From the NCBI GenBank assembly GCA_019058015.1, contig JAHLWH010000122.1, forward strand, positions 1-51,868: a stretch of DNA of 51,868 nucleotides, in the 5' to 3' direction. The DNA comes from Promethearchaeota archaeon (GTDB lineage: Archaea > Asgardarchaeota > Lokiarchaeia > Sigyniarchaeales > SOKP01). The position numbers and the translations under genes are program-made. The notes under the pieces were generated by a model. It did not search any database. It was not told the origin of the DNA and saw only the letters and a program-made list of their open reading frames with translations. Shown one piece after another: positions 8,935 to 17,235 of this stretch. The first letter of the stretch is position 1, and each line of letters starts with the position of its first letter.

Positions 8935-9885
8935 TTATATTGGTCTGAAATATTCAATATCCGTAATTCTCTTTCTTGGTTTATCTTTAAAAACAGCTTC
9001 AACTCTCATCCCTGGTTTCAACTTTTTTGGATCGCTTTCTTTTATTATGTGCACTATTTCTGTGTTAGAACCATCAAGTGTGATTAATGCATAAGCAAAG
9101 GGCGGTTCTAAAGGCATAACGGGGGTAGAATGCGTTACAACTGTAAAACCCTTAACTGAGCCTTGATTACTAACTTCAACCCACTCATCCATTTTTTCAA
9201 AGCAATTAAAGCATATCATCTTGGGCGGAACATAAACCTTTCCACACTTTGGGCACTTAACCCCCATGATTTTATTATTTTTTCCAATTTCAGTTATAAA
9301 TCTTTCAACATATGCTCCCGCCACATGCTTATAAGGAACCTTTATTCTGCCTCTAAAAACTTTCTCTTCAATATCTTCAACCATTTTTTCAACCTTTTTT
9401 GGTTTTGGTTCTTCTCTAATTATTTTATAATATGGAATATCTCCTAAATTACCTTCTCTCTCTTCTTTGAAAACTGCTTTAACTCGCATCCCAACCCTTA
9501 ATTTTGTATGATCTACCTCATCAATGAAATGCATGGTATAAGTATCGACACCATCTAATTTAAACAGTCCATATCCGTAAGGAAAAGGTCTTAATCCACC
9601 TGTTTGAGGATCTACAAATGGATAGTTAACCACAGTGAATCCTACAAGAGTCCCAGTGTCATATAATTCAATAAGTCGTGTCATTTCCACCATACAATCC
9701 GCACAGACTGCTCGAGGCGGGAAATATACTTTCCCACATTTTGGGCATTTACTTCCGTGTAATTTTTTATTCTCCTTTAGTTCTTTAAAAAATTGTACTG
9801 ATAATTTCCCCATAGAATATCTGTAAGGAAGGTCTGTTTTCCATTTAATTTGAAATACTTTTTCTTTATCTTTACCTCTACTCAT
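8935..9885 (-). CDS. Double DUF35 (zinc-ribbon/OB-fold) acyl-CoA-binding protein
   Basis: Two tandem DUF35 units in one chain, each with a rubredoxin-like zinc ribbon followed by an OB-fold. The first ribbon is SKCPKCGKVYFPP...CADC, the second VKCPKCGKVYVPP...CFNC. DUF35 proteins normally carry one unit and act as partners of thiolase-fold enzymes, gating acyl-CoA or bridging active sites. Here the double protein follows two thiolase-like genes, as if each unit served one paralogue. I prefer ATG 9885 over the track start 9933: it sits six bases after the upstream stop, and GAGGTGATT just before it is a good ribosome-binding site. The longer start would overlap the thiolase gene. Confidence 0.85.
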   Translation of the reverse strand: MSRGKDKEKVFQIKWKTDLPYRYSMGKLSVQFFKELKENKKLHGSKCPKCGKVYFPPRAVCADCMVEMTRLIELYDTGTLVGFTVVNYPFVDPQTGGLRPFPYGYGLFKLDGVDTYTMHFIDEVDHTKLRVGMRVKAVFKEEREGNLGDIPYYKIIREEPKPKKVEKMVEDIEEKVFRGRIKVPYKHVAGAYVERFITEIGKNNKIMGVKCPKCGKVYVPPKMICFNCFEKMDEWVEVSNQGSVKGFTVVTHSTPVMPLEPPFAYALITLDGSNTEIVHIIKESDPKKLKPGMRVEAVFKDKPRKRITDIEYFRPI

Positions 9886-9890
9886 GATAA

Positions 9891-11057
9891 TCACCTCAAG
9901 GGTTCCTTTCCTAATATTAGAATTTCTGTCCATAGACTGCCTCCGAATCCCATAGCTAAGGATTTTTCTACATCAGGAATTTGTCGTTTATCTCCTCGCC
10001 CCATAACTTGGATTGCCGCCTCTGCAACACGAATTAATGCAGTAGCACCAATAGGATTAGTACTCAATACACCTCCTGATGGATTTACCGGTAATTCTCC
10101 ACTCATTTGAGTAATACCCTCATCCAGTAATTTTCCACCTTCTCCAAATTTACAAAAACCTAATGCTTCAGTCCAAGCAAGCTCACTCCAAGAAGTGGGT
10201 TCATATATTTCTGCAACATCTAAATCTTTTACCGGATCTGTAATTCCAACCTTTTTATAAGCTTTTCTAGATGCAATTGTTGCAGTTGGAAGATCAAACA
10301 TTGCATCATCAGTACCAAAGGTGTAATAATGGGCAGTTTCTACAGCTTGAATCCATGCTGGATTATCGGTTATATTTTTCGTTTCTCCTTCATTAGCATA
10401 AATAACTGCACATGCACCTTCGCTCTGCGGACAACAATCATGAAGCCTCAATGGATATGAAATAGTTTGGGATTTCATAACATCCTCAACTGTTAGATCA
10501 GGCATTTTTAAATGAGCAAATGGATTATTCGCAGCGTTTCGACGATTTTTTACGGTAACCCTTGCAGCTTGTCCAGGAGTAATTCCATATTTATGTTGAT
10601 ACATACTAGCCATAAGAGCGAGTGGTCCTAAAGCTCCTGCTAAAGAAGGTCTTTCCCATACTGGATCGAAAGCTGTGATAATACCAGTTGTGGCACCACC
10701 TTCTTGCAATTTTTCCCAACCTACGATTAAAACTTTATTATATATTCCTGATGCCACATTATGATACCCGCATATCGCTAACGAGGAGCCTGTAGTTCCT
10801 CCTGTGGCGACTTTAACAACTGGTTTTAGATATCCTGGTGCTGCATCTATTCCGCACCACATCTCAGAGAAATTAATTCCTTCGAAGTGATCCATATTTC
10901 CAATTATTATTGCATCAATATCATCAGGTGCGAGTTGAGCATCATCAAGAGCCATTTTTACAGCTTCATATATCATTTCGGGGATATTAACATCTCTTCT
11001 TTTGCTTCTATGCTTCGTTTGACCTATACCTACTATTGCAACATCATGTTTTGCCAT
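9891..11057 (-). CDS. Thiolase-fold protein A lacking the canonical nucleophile
   Basis: 388 aa, thiolase/SCP-x-type fold: AIVGIGQTKH start, VASGIYNKVLIVG, NPSGGVLS and the final MGFGGS strand. Typically annotated acetyl-CoA acetyltransferase. The residue aligning with the catalytic Cys is Gly (VATGGTTG, about residue 87). The usual GHPxGATG motif reads TNPIGATA, so the His is also absent, and the C-terminal CxG Cys is missing. It is therefore unlikely to run classical thiolysis. Precedent: the thiolase-fold aldolase Ltp2 works with a DUF35 partner (ChsH2) without that Cys. Middle gene of a tight operon (3-base and 5-base gaps) with paralogue B and the DUF35 protein. Confidence 0.82.
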   Translation of the reverse strand: MAKHDVAIVGIGQTKHRSKRRDVNIPEMIYEAVKMALDDAQLAPDDIDAIIIGNMDHFEGINFSEMWCGIDAAPGYLKPVVKVATGGTTGSSLAICGYHNVASGIYNKVLIVGWEKLQEGGATTGIITAFDPVWERPSLAGALGPLALMASMYQHKYGITPGQAARVTVKNRRNAANNPFAHLKMPDLTVEDVMKSQTISYPLRLHDCCPQSEGACAVIYANEGETKNITDNPAWIQAVETAHYYTFGTDDAMFDLPTATIASRKAYKKVGITDPVKDLDVAEIYEPTSWSELAWTEALGFCKFGEGGKLLDEGITQMSGELPVNPSGGVLSTNPIGATALIRVAEAAIQVMGRGDKRQIPDVEKSLAMGFGGSLWTEILILGKEPLR

Positions 11058-11060
11058 ATT

Positions 11061-12218
11061 CTATACACCTCCATCATTTCCAAATATAAGCACACAGTTT
11101 CCTTGGGAGCATATTCCATTCATTCCATTTGCTAAACCAATTTTAGCGTTGGGGATCTGTCTTTTATCTGCTTTACCCATTAATTGTAGAGCAATTTCTG
11201 CCACGCGAATTAAACCATTTGCCATGGTTGGATTACTTGATAGAACACCTCCCGAAGGATTAACGGGTATATTTCCGGTCATTTCTGTTTCACCATTTTC
11301 AATAAATTTTCCACCTTCACCTTTCCCACAGAATCCTAATGCTTCGTAACTCATTAATTCATGATATGAAAACAAATCATAAACTTCTGCTACATCAATT
11401 TCTCTGATTGGATCAGTAATTCCAGCCATTTTATAAGCTTCTTTAGCAGCTAATTCTAGTCCAATTAGATCCGTCATTGTTCTATGCCCTAAATAATAAG
11501 CATCAGTACAACTACCGTATCCCATAAGCCAAACAGGTGAGTCTGTGAATTTTTTAGCAATCTCTTCTTTTGTTAAGAGCATTGCAACTGCACCATCAGA
11601 GAGTGGTGGTAAATCAAGTTCCTTTAAAGGATATGCTATCATTGGAGAGAAAAGGATGTCCTCAATCGTAACTGCTTCTTGTAGATGTGCATATGGGTTA
11701 TTAAGTGCATTTTTTCGATTTTTTATAACAACCTTGGCTGCTTGCTCCTCTGTAATTCCATACTTATTCACATACATATTAGCCATTAAACCAGCAGTAG
11801 ATATTTGATCTAATCCTAAAGCTCTTTGATAAAAAGGATCAAAAATGGAGTTATTTATAAGATATTGATCTCCTTCAGAGCATTTGCAATGGGATACAAC
11901 CATTACTGTATCATAGTATTCTGATAAAATTCTCATAGCTCCATATATATATGCAAAGGCTCCATCTCCTGAAACTCTTGATTCTGATTTTCCAATAGAT
12001 CCCACTGCATCTTGGATTGCCATATCAGCGATCGTTCTTCCATCGTTAAAATCATTGGAACTAGTAATTACACATCCTATATCGTCATTTGTTATTCCCA
12101 AATCATTATAAAGCTTCTTAACAACCTCAAAAACAAGTTCTGAATATGTCTGATCGATTTTATCTGCTTCATATTTTGTTTGGGCTGTGGCAACAATGGC
12201 AACATTATGTTTTGGCAT
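11061..12218 (-). CDS. Thiolase-fold protein B lacking the canonical nucleophile
   Basis: 385 aa, paralogue of the next gene and the same fold (AIVATAQTKY start, NPSGGVLSSNP, short GMNG end). The Cys-loop equivalent reads RVSGDGAF, which puts Ser (about residue 83) where the nucleophilic Cys normally lies. The GHP His motif is replaced by SNPTMANG. First gene of a three-gene minus-strand operon, with ATG at 12218. Two non-identical, both degenerate thiolase-fold subunits beside a two-unit DUF35 protein suggest a heteromeric enzyme acting on an acyl-CoA, for example an aldolase or a condensing enzyme. The substrate cannot be read from the sequence. Confidence 0.82.
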   Translation of the reverse strand: MPKHNVAIVATAQTKYEADKIDQTYSELVFEVVKKLYNDLGITNDDIGCVITSSNDFNDGRTIADMAIQDAVGSIGKSESRVSGDGAFAYIYGAMRILSEYYDTVMVVSHCKCSEGDQYLINNSIFDPFYQRALGLDQISTAGLMANMYVNKYGITEEQAAKVVIKNRKNALNNPYAHLQEAVTIEDILFSPMIAYPLKELDLPPLSDGAVAMLLTKEEIAKKFTDSPVWLMGYGSCTDAYYLGHRTMTDLIGLELAAKEAYKMAGITDPIREIDVAEVYDLFSYHELMSYEALGFCGKGEGGKFIENGETEMTGNIPVNPSGGVLSSNPTMANGLIRVAEIALQLMGKADKRQIPNAKIGLANGMNGICSQGNCVLIFGNDGGV

Positions 12219-12469
12219 AATTTTTCTTTTTCTCTTTTTTATTATTATATTATAAACAGTGATTAGATAAGAGTTAAAAAATTTATAAAGTTTTCAACTA
12301 AAGCATAATGACTATTAAACGTTTTTAACATAACATCATCTTTAGAAGAAAAACAATCTAAATTTAGCCATTTATTCTATTATGGATGTTCTTAAAAAAA
12401 TGAAAAATATAAGATATGAAATATAAATTAGAAATAAGGAATTATGGATAAAATTTAGGTATATCTAAA
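12219..12469. promoter_or_regulatory. Divergent promoter region between thiolase operon and crotonase
   Basis: About 250 bases separate the oppositely oriented starts at 12218 and 12470. Both flanks are strongly A/T-rich, with TATA-like stretches near 12240-12255 (facing the thiolase operon) and 12408-12425 (facing the crotonase). No convincing operator palindrome was found. The shared region suggests joint control of the two acyl-CoA transcription units. Confidence 0.4.
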
Positions 12470-13291
12470 ATGAGTGAATTTGATTTTCAGGATATCCTTT
12501 ATGAGAAGGAAGATAATGGTATTTGCACAATTACATTCAACAGACCTGAAAGAAGAAATGCAGTAACTTATTTAACCTTTTATGAAATTGGGCTGGTTCT
12601 AGAAGATATGGAAAAAGATAAAAATGCTAAAGTTTTAATAATTACTGGAAATCCAGAAGGGAGAGCCTTTTCATCAGGGGGTTATTTCAAGCCATCAATA
12701 TTGAATAATATAAGAGATGAAATTAAGCAAGAAATTGATTTAATGGATATCGCTCAAAAAAAAATCTGCATGAAATTTTGGAAATTTTATAAGCCTGTTA
12801 TTGTAGCCATTAATGGTTTGGCTATAGGCGGGGGAATAACAATGCCCTTATCAGGTGCAGATCTAATTTTTATGGCTGAAGATGCTTGGCTAGGATTTTA
12901 TTTTGGAAAGAGAGCCATTATACCAGAATTTGGTTCCTCTTTTATTTTGCCATTTTATGTAGGGTTTCAAAAAGCAAAAGAAATTGTATATTTTGGCGAA
13001 AAAATATATGCTCAAGAAGCTTATGAACTTGGACTTGTAAATAAAGTCTTGCCTAAGGACGAACTAATTCCATACGCTCGAGAACAAGCTTTACGGTTGA
13101 TTCCTCCTAAGGGTCCAAGTTTGTCAATAAAATTAATGAAAAAAACCATGCATGCTTATTTCCTTGAAATCATGGATAAAACTTTAGATTTGGAAAATAG
13201 AGGTCTTAGAAAAGCTTTTACTTCATACGATTTTAGAGAATCAATGAACGCACTTAAGGAAAAAAGAGACCCAGTATTTAAAGGGAAATAA
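12470..13291 (+). CDS. Enoyl-CoA hydratase/isomerase family protein (crotonase)
   Basis: 273 aa crotonase. The N-terminal strand ends FNRPERRNAV, and the oxyanion-hole segment reads GRAFSSGGYF (usually AFSxGxDL). A second CoA-site segment INGLAIGGGITMPL follows, then IIPEFGSSF, which retains a Glu at the usual catalytic position. It ends with a helical tail FRESMNALKEKRDPVFKGK. Probably hydrates or isomerises an enoyl-CoA. Divergent from the thiolase-like operon and at the head of the plus-strand lipid block. The last 156 bases recur with 12 mismatches at 16472-16627, beyond the ParB-DUF488 cassette. Confidence 0.88.
   Translation: MSEFDFQDILYEKEDNGICTITFNRPERRNAVTYLTFYEIGLVLEDMEKDKNAKVLIITGNPEGRAFSSGGYFKPSILNNIRDEIKQEIDLMDIAQKKICMKFWKFYKPVIVAINGLAIGGGITMPLSGADLIFMAEDAWLGFYFGKRAIIPEFGSSFILPFYVGFQKAKEIVYFGEKIYAQEAYELGLVNKVLPKDELIPYAREQALRLIPPKGPSLSIKLMKKTMHAYFLEIMDKTLDLENRGLRKAFTSYDFRESMNALKEKRDPVFKGK
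13136..13291 (+). repeat. Direct repeat copy A (crotonase 3' end)
   Basis: The terminal 52 codons of the crotonase (from ATGAAAAAAACC to the stop) are repeated at 16472-16627 in the same orientation. I count 12 differences over 156 bases. Similarity continues weakly for about 50 bases past the stop (aaattaatt, then T/A-rich text) and stops abruptly on the 5' side. The offset between the copies is exactly 3336 bases and encloses the three-gene cassette. Confidence 0.9.
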
Positions 13292-13567
13292 ATTAATTCA
13301 ATCGATTTTTCAAAATTTTTATTTCTTATTATTACATTCAATTAAAATAATTAAAATTTTAGTTGAAATTATAATATCGATGTAAGAGACTTTTTTCAAT
13401 TCATACTTGAAGATTTACATGAAATAGAAAAAAAATAGAATTAAAAGTTTTTCCTCAGACATTTAAAAATTTCTATTAATTATCGCAGACTGGGGTTTTT
13501 TATTTATAAGGCAATATTAATATTTAAGATAAATGGTTAAATTTATTATATTCAAGGAGATATAGAA
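13292..13567. promoter_or_regulatory. Upstream region of the ParB-DUF488 gene
   Basis: A/T-rich 276 bases between the crotonase and the cassette. A clear ribosome-binding site AAGGAGAT lies at about 13554-13561, seven bases before the ATG. A TATA-like stretch precedes it around 13510-13545. It may also hold the left junction of the inserted cassette, but no short terminal inverted repeat was recognised. Confidence 0.5.
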
Positions 13568-14632
13568 ATGAACATTAAATTAGATAAAATCAAGCATCCT
13601 TGGTACGATCCTAGAGAGGATGTTGACGACAAATATATTGAGGAATTAGCGGAAAGCATCAAAAAAGATGGCTTATTAAATCCTATAATAGTTAAAAGTA
13701 CAGAAGATGGAATGTACGAAATCATAGCAGGAGGTCATCGATTAAGAGCGGTTAAAAAATTGGAATGGACTGAAATTGAAGCTAAACTAATGGATATTGA
13801 GGAATCTGAAGCATCGATTCTCGCTATTAAAACGAATATACTACAAAAGAATTTGACAGACATTGAAGAGGGTAAGGCAATTAAAAGAATAATTGAAAAA
13901 TTCAGTTATACTCAAAGCGAGATTGCAGATAAATTAGGGAAGAGTCCAAGTTGGGTTAGTAATAGGTTAGCTTTGATTCTCAATGTTTCGCAAAGTGTTC
14001 AAAACGCCTTAAAGGAAGAGAAGATATCAACTTCTCATGCAGTACTTTTATCGAAACTCAGTAAGAGAGATCAAGATAATTTCTTAAAATATATTATATC
14101 GAAAAAATTGAATATAAACGATGCTAGAGATGCGTTGAAAAAATATGAAAATAAGACCATATACACCATAGGGTATCAAGGGAAAGATTTAGATACATTT
14201 ATTGAAATATTAAAAGATAATAAAATCGACCTACTTATCGATATAAGAGAATCTGGTAAGAGTACTAGAAAACCAGTATTCAATTCAGAAATTTTAAAGA
14301 GAGAATTTAGCAAAACTAACATAGAATACATTCATAAACAAAAATTAGGAGTAATTTACGAAAGCAGAGTCCCTTACATTAAAGGATATATTTCACACGA
14401 TTGTTTTAAAGGTTGGTATGAATGGCATTTAGACGATATCGACTTTAATATCGAAGAATTTGTGAATTTTCTCAAAAATAATGGAACATGCTGTTTAATG
14501 TGTATGGAAGAATTCTCTAAACCAAAAAAACAACAAAAATACTATTGCCATAGAGATTTTTTGGTAGAAAAGATTTTAAATTTTAAGTCAGAAGATCCAT
14601 TATATTCCTTTGACGAGAGAATAGACTTGTAG
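13568..14632 (+). CDS. ParB N-terminal/HTH protein fused to DUF488
   Basis: 354 aa with two modules. Residues 1-95 are a ParB/Noc-like nuclease-CTPase fold with GGHRLRA (55-61) in place of the GERRxRA box. Residues about 114-135 form a helix-turn-helix (YTQSEIADKLGKSPSWVSNR), and up to about 190 is the ParB-type helical region. Residues about 198-340 are DUF488: TIGYQGKDLDTFIEIL, LLIDIRES, and a Cys-rich finish CCLMCMEE followed by YYCHRDFLVEKI. DUF488 is uncharacterised, often linked to DNA-processing or stress islands. The protein may bind DNA through the ParB/HTH part and deliver the DUF488 activity. First gene of the inserted cassette, with a strong ribosome-binding site. Confidence 0.85.
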   Translation: MNIKLDKIKHPWYDPREDVDDKYIEELAESIKKDGLLNPIIVKSTEDGMYEIIAGGHRLRAVKKLEWTEIEAKLMDIEESEASILAIKTNILQKNLTDIEEGKAIKRIIEKFSYTQSEIADKLGKSPSWVSNRLALILNVSQSVQNALKEEKISTSHAVLLSKLSKRDQDNFLKYIISKKLNINDARDALKKYENKTIYTIGYQGKDLDTFIEILKDNKIDLLIDIRESGKSTRKPVFNSEILKREFSKTNIEYIHKQKLGVIYESRVPYIKGYISHDCFKGWYEWHLDDIDFNIEEFVNFLKNNGTCCLMCMEEFSKPKKQQKYYCHRDFLVEKILNFKSEDPLYSFDERIDL

Positions 14633-14722
14633 GATGCCAAAATAATTATTAAATTTATACACAGTCAGTTTTTATAAACATTAATTACTTCTTATTATAA
14701 AGATTGTATTTAGGGGATTTTA

Positions 14723-15547
14723 ATGAGTTGGGAAAAAAGAGAAATTCTTTTAATAGCTAAAACTTATCCAGAAAGAAGTCAAAAATACGGAAATACAGTT
14801 TGTACTGCGGGGATAATGGAAGATACAAATGAATGGGTTCGAGTTTATCCCATTAATTTAAATGTTTATCTTCGTAAAAAATTAAAGAAATTTGTTCGAT
14901 TTAAAGCAGAGATAAGAAAAAACAAAAGTGAAATGATAAAAAGAAAAGAATCATATAAAATTCGAGAGAAATCAATAAAAATAACCGACGATAGTCTAGT
15001 AGATCCGAAAGTAAAAGGTGTCTGGGAAGAAAGAACTAAAATATTAGAAAAAAGTCTTTCCGAATCTATGGAATTTTTAAAAAATCAATTTGAAATTAAA
15101 AGAATGTCATTAGGGATAATCAAGCCACATCAAAAATCAATAAAATTTTTAATAGAAAAACCCGTTGATAATGTAGAAATCGATGTTATTAAAGAAGTCC
15201 AATTAAATCTTTTTGGAGAACAAGTAAGAAAAGTAGATAAAATAGAACATGCATTTTCTTACCGATATAAATGCAATATAGAAAATTGTAAAGGTCACAA
15301 AATGATATGTATCGACTGGGAATTATTAGAATCATTTAGAAAGTGGAGAAAAACATACAAAACTCCACAAAAATTGGAATTTGCATTAATTAATAGATAT
15401 AACGACTGGATGATTAAAGAACGAGATCTATATCTTGTTGTTGGCACAATCTGGCGATATAAAACTTGGATTATAATTGGCCTATTTTATCCTCCAAAAA
15501 AAGGACAAAAAACGCAGAAAAAACTTAGTTCATTTTTTAAAAAATAG
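14723..15547 (+). CDS. Putative dual-OB-fold protein with C-terminal PCNA-binding (PIP) box
   Basis: 274 aa. The N-terminus (KREILLIAKTYPERSQKYGNT) and a Cys pair region (CNIENCKGHKM), with aromatic-rich strands near the end (VVGTIWRYKTWIIIGLFYPP), resemble the dual-OB-type proteins that accompany DUF488 and ParB genes. That assignment is from memory and tentative. The C-terminus is a textbook PIP box, QKKLSSFFKK (Q265, L268, F271, F272), the signal for binding the archaeal sliding clamp PCNA. So the protein probably acts at replication or repair sites. Ninety bases after the ParB-DUF488 gene and 42 before the UPF0489 gene, same strand, likely one transcript. Confidence 0.7.
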   Translation: MSWEKREILLIAKTYPERSQKYGNTVCTAGIMEDTNEWVRVYPINLNVYLRKKLKKFVRFKAEIRKNKSEMIKRKESYKIREKSIKITDDSLVDPKVKGVWEERTKILEKSLSESMEFLKNQFEIKRMSLGIIKPHQKSIKFLIEKPVDNVEIDVIKEVQLNLFGEQVRKVDKIEHAFSYRYKCNIENCKGHKMICIDWELLESFRKWRKTYKTPQKLEFALINRYNDWMIKERDLYLVVGTIWRYKTWIIIGLFYPPKKGQKTQKKLSSFFKK

Positions 15548-15589
15548 AAATGTGAGATGATAAAATAATAATGGGGAAGAATTTATATT

Positions 15590-16390
15590 ATGACCAACCG
15601 ATGTCTTAACTTAAATTATCGAAATCTAAGAAATGGGCAGAGATTATATTATTCTTTTAACCACGATGAAGCTTTACTCTCTTGGTATTATGAGAAAAAT
15701 AAATTAAATAAAGGTAATTTTTTCCTTATAACAATAGATGCCCACATAGATTGGACTGATCTGGCTAAAGAAGAATTAGTAGAACTAAAAAAATTTAAAG
15801 AACGACAAAAAAATCTTGATAATAATAATGAGGATTTAAGTGAATCAGATGACCCACACCTACAAAACTTATCTGAATTAAGGAAAATTATTGAAAATTC
15901 ATTTAGAGGGGATAATGTCTCATTTATTGTGGCTTCAATGGAATTAGGATTAATAGATGATGTATTAATTATATCTCCTAATATAAATGATCTTGAAATC
16001 CCAGAAACTTATGAAGATATGCAAGGAATTCAGCACAAAATTTATCATATACATTCTATTAGAAGTTTATGGTATCCATATGGGAGAGCAGTATTGAATG
16101 ATGATTTCAACAAAAGATGTCTGGAGATTCGGAATCATCTATATTCGAATCCATATATTGTAGACTTTGATTTAGATTATTTTACTTATTCTCGTGATAA
16201 TAAGGAATTTGTTATTAATGAAAAACACTTTAAAATAATTTTTAACGATTCAAATTTTTATAATTTATTATCTAAGGCAAGTGTTATCACAATTGCATTA
16301 GAGCCAGGTTGTTGTGGTGGTGTTCAAAATAGTGCGATTATTTTTCACAAAATAACCAGTTCTATTTCAAATCGATTAGGAAGTTTGTAA
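15590..16390 (+). CDS. UPF0489 family protein, arginase-fold putative metal hydrolase
   Basis: 266 aa. The sequence has the ligand set of arginase-like binuclear metal enzymes: SFNHDEAL (H25), TIDAHIDW (D50, H52, D54) and VDFDLDYF (D192, D194, D196), with ALEPGCCGG near the end. This is the UPF0489 pattern; a member of that family is known as a peptide arginase that converts Arg to ornithine in a peptide. No precursor peptide is seen nearby, so the substrate may be a protein arginine or another amidino or amide group. An Asp/Asn-rich insertion lies at about 76-90. Last gene of the cassette. Confidence 0.75.
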   Translation: MTNRCLNLNYRNLRNGQRLYYSFNHDEALLSWYYEKNKLNKGNFFLITIDAHIDWTDLAKEELVELKKFKERQKNLDNNNEDLSESDDPHLQNLSELRKIIENSFRGDNVSFIVASMELGLIDDVLIISPNINDLEIPETYEDMQGIQHKIYHIHSIRSLWYPYGRAVLNDDFNKRCLEIRNHLYSNPYIVDFDLDYFTYSRDNKEFVINEKHFKIIFNDSNFYNLLSKASVITIALEPGCCGGVQNSAIIFHKITSSISNRLGSL

Positions 16391-16471
16391 TTTTTTTTTG
16401 AAATTTTTTTTAAAAAATATTACTCACCCTTCTTAGATAAAGACCAGAATATTGTAAATTTTAATAAATCA
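16391..16471. other. Right junction region of the cassette
   Basis: About 80 A/T-rich bases with a T-tract and A-tract after the UPF0489 stop, then sequence unlike the crotonase upstream of the repeat. The boundary of homology with the crotonase falls near 16470. No transposase or integrase remnant was recognised. Confidence 0.4.
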
Positions 16472-16627
16472 ATGAAAAAAAACATGCATTCTTATATCCT
16501 TGAGATCCTAGAAAAAACTTTAGATTGGGAAAATAGAGGTCTTAGAAAAGCTTTTACTTCATATGATTTTAGAGAATCGATGAATGCACTTAAGGAAAAA
16601 AGAGACCCTGTATTTAAAGGGAAATAA
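16472..16627 (+). pseudogene. 3'-terminal remnant of a second crotonase gene (direct repeat copy B)
   Basis: Encodes the last 51 residues of a crotonase nearly identical to the end of the gene at 12470. Six residues differ, mostly conservatively (Ala/Ser, Asp/Glu, Met/Leu, Phe/Ile), all in the first 20 residues. In the second half every base change is synonymous. That pattern suggests the fragment derives from a working paralogue whose 5' part was lost, rather than from a simple copy made on insertion. No credible start or ribosome-binding site, and homology stops abruptly upstream near 16470. Confidence 0.8.
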
Positions 16628-16803
16628 ATTAATTTAATTGAATTTCTAAAATCTTAATTTCTAATTATCAAAATCATTTAATATAAATGAAATAATCCTC
16701 TAATTTTAAAAAAAAAATTCACCTATTTGATATTTTAAAAAAAAATATTAAAACGAGAATAAATTAATTATGACAAAAAATATATTACTGGTAATAAAAA
16801 AAA
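16628..16803. promoter_or_regulatory. Upstream region of the SCP2 gene
   Basis: A/T-rich 176 bases. The first 50 bases still resemble the sequence following the intact crotonase. The rest carries A-tracts and TATA-like text (around 16725-16760), the probable promoter of the SCP2/alcohol dehydrogenase genes. Confidence 0.35.
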
Positions 16804-17214
16804 ATGACAAAGATTAAAATTTTATCGGAAGAATGGGTTGAAGCTTTTGGTAAAGCAATCAATGCGAATCCAAATTATAAGCCATCAGCGCTTACTTGGG
16901 AAGGGGATATGCTTCTCTTAATTGAACCTAGTGGGAAATTAGATCATGAAGTAAGGATCTTTATTGGCCTTTACCACGGTGAATGTACAGGAACTAGACT
17001 ATTAAAAGAAGGAGAAGAGGTTGACACTCCATATATTCTATCTGGTCCTTATGATAATTTTGTGAGAGTTATGAATAAAGAATTTGACCCTATTCAAGGA
17101 GTTATGTCTGGTAAGTTAAAACTGAGCGGTGATATGGCAAAATTGATGAGACATGTTCAAGCAGCTAAAGAAATTGTGAATAGTCTTCTAACGTTCGAAA
17201 CAGAATTTTTATAA
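16804..17214 (+). CDS. SCP2 sterol/lipid-carrier domain protein
   Basis: 136 aa, the size of a stand-alone SCP2 domain. The succession of strands (ALTWEGDMLLLIEPSG, HEVRIFIGLYHGEC) and the typical terminal segment MSGKLKLSGDMAKLMRHVQAA match SCP2 lipid carriers. The domain presents hydrophobic acyl or isoprenoid chains to enzymes. Its position before an alcohol dehydrogenase and flavoproteins and near a crotonase fits a soluble carrier in lipid conversion. Before the cassette it may have followed directly after a crotonase. Confidence 0.78.
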   Translation: MTKIKILSEEWVEAFGKAINANPNYKPSALTWEGDMLLLIEPSGKLDHEVRIFIGLYHGECTGTRLLKEGEEVDTPYILSGPYDNFVRVMNKEFDPIQGVMSGKLKLSGDMAKLMRHVQAAKEIVNSLLTFETEFL

Positions 17215-17235
17215 AAAGCAAGAGAATTTTCATTT

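Noticed and set aside
14723-15547. Cassette middle gene considered as a restriction endonuclease
   Set aside because: No PD-(D/E)xK, HNH or GIY-YIG motif is visible; the Cys region CNIENC is too short for a clear nuclease signature.
13292-16471. Cassette considered as a transposon or integrative element
   Set aside because: No transposase, integrase, terminal inverted repeats or short target-site duplication was found. The long flanking repeat is better explained by a paralogous crotonase remnant.
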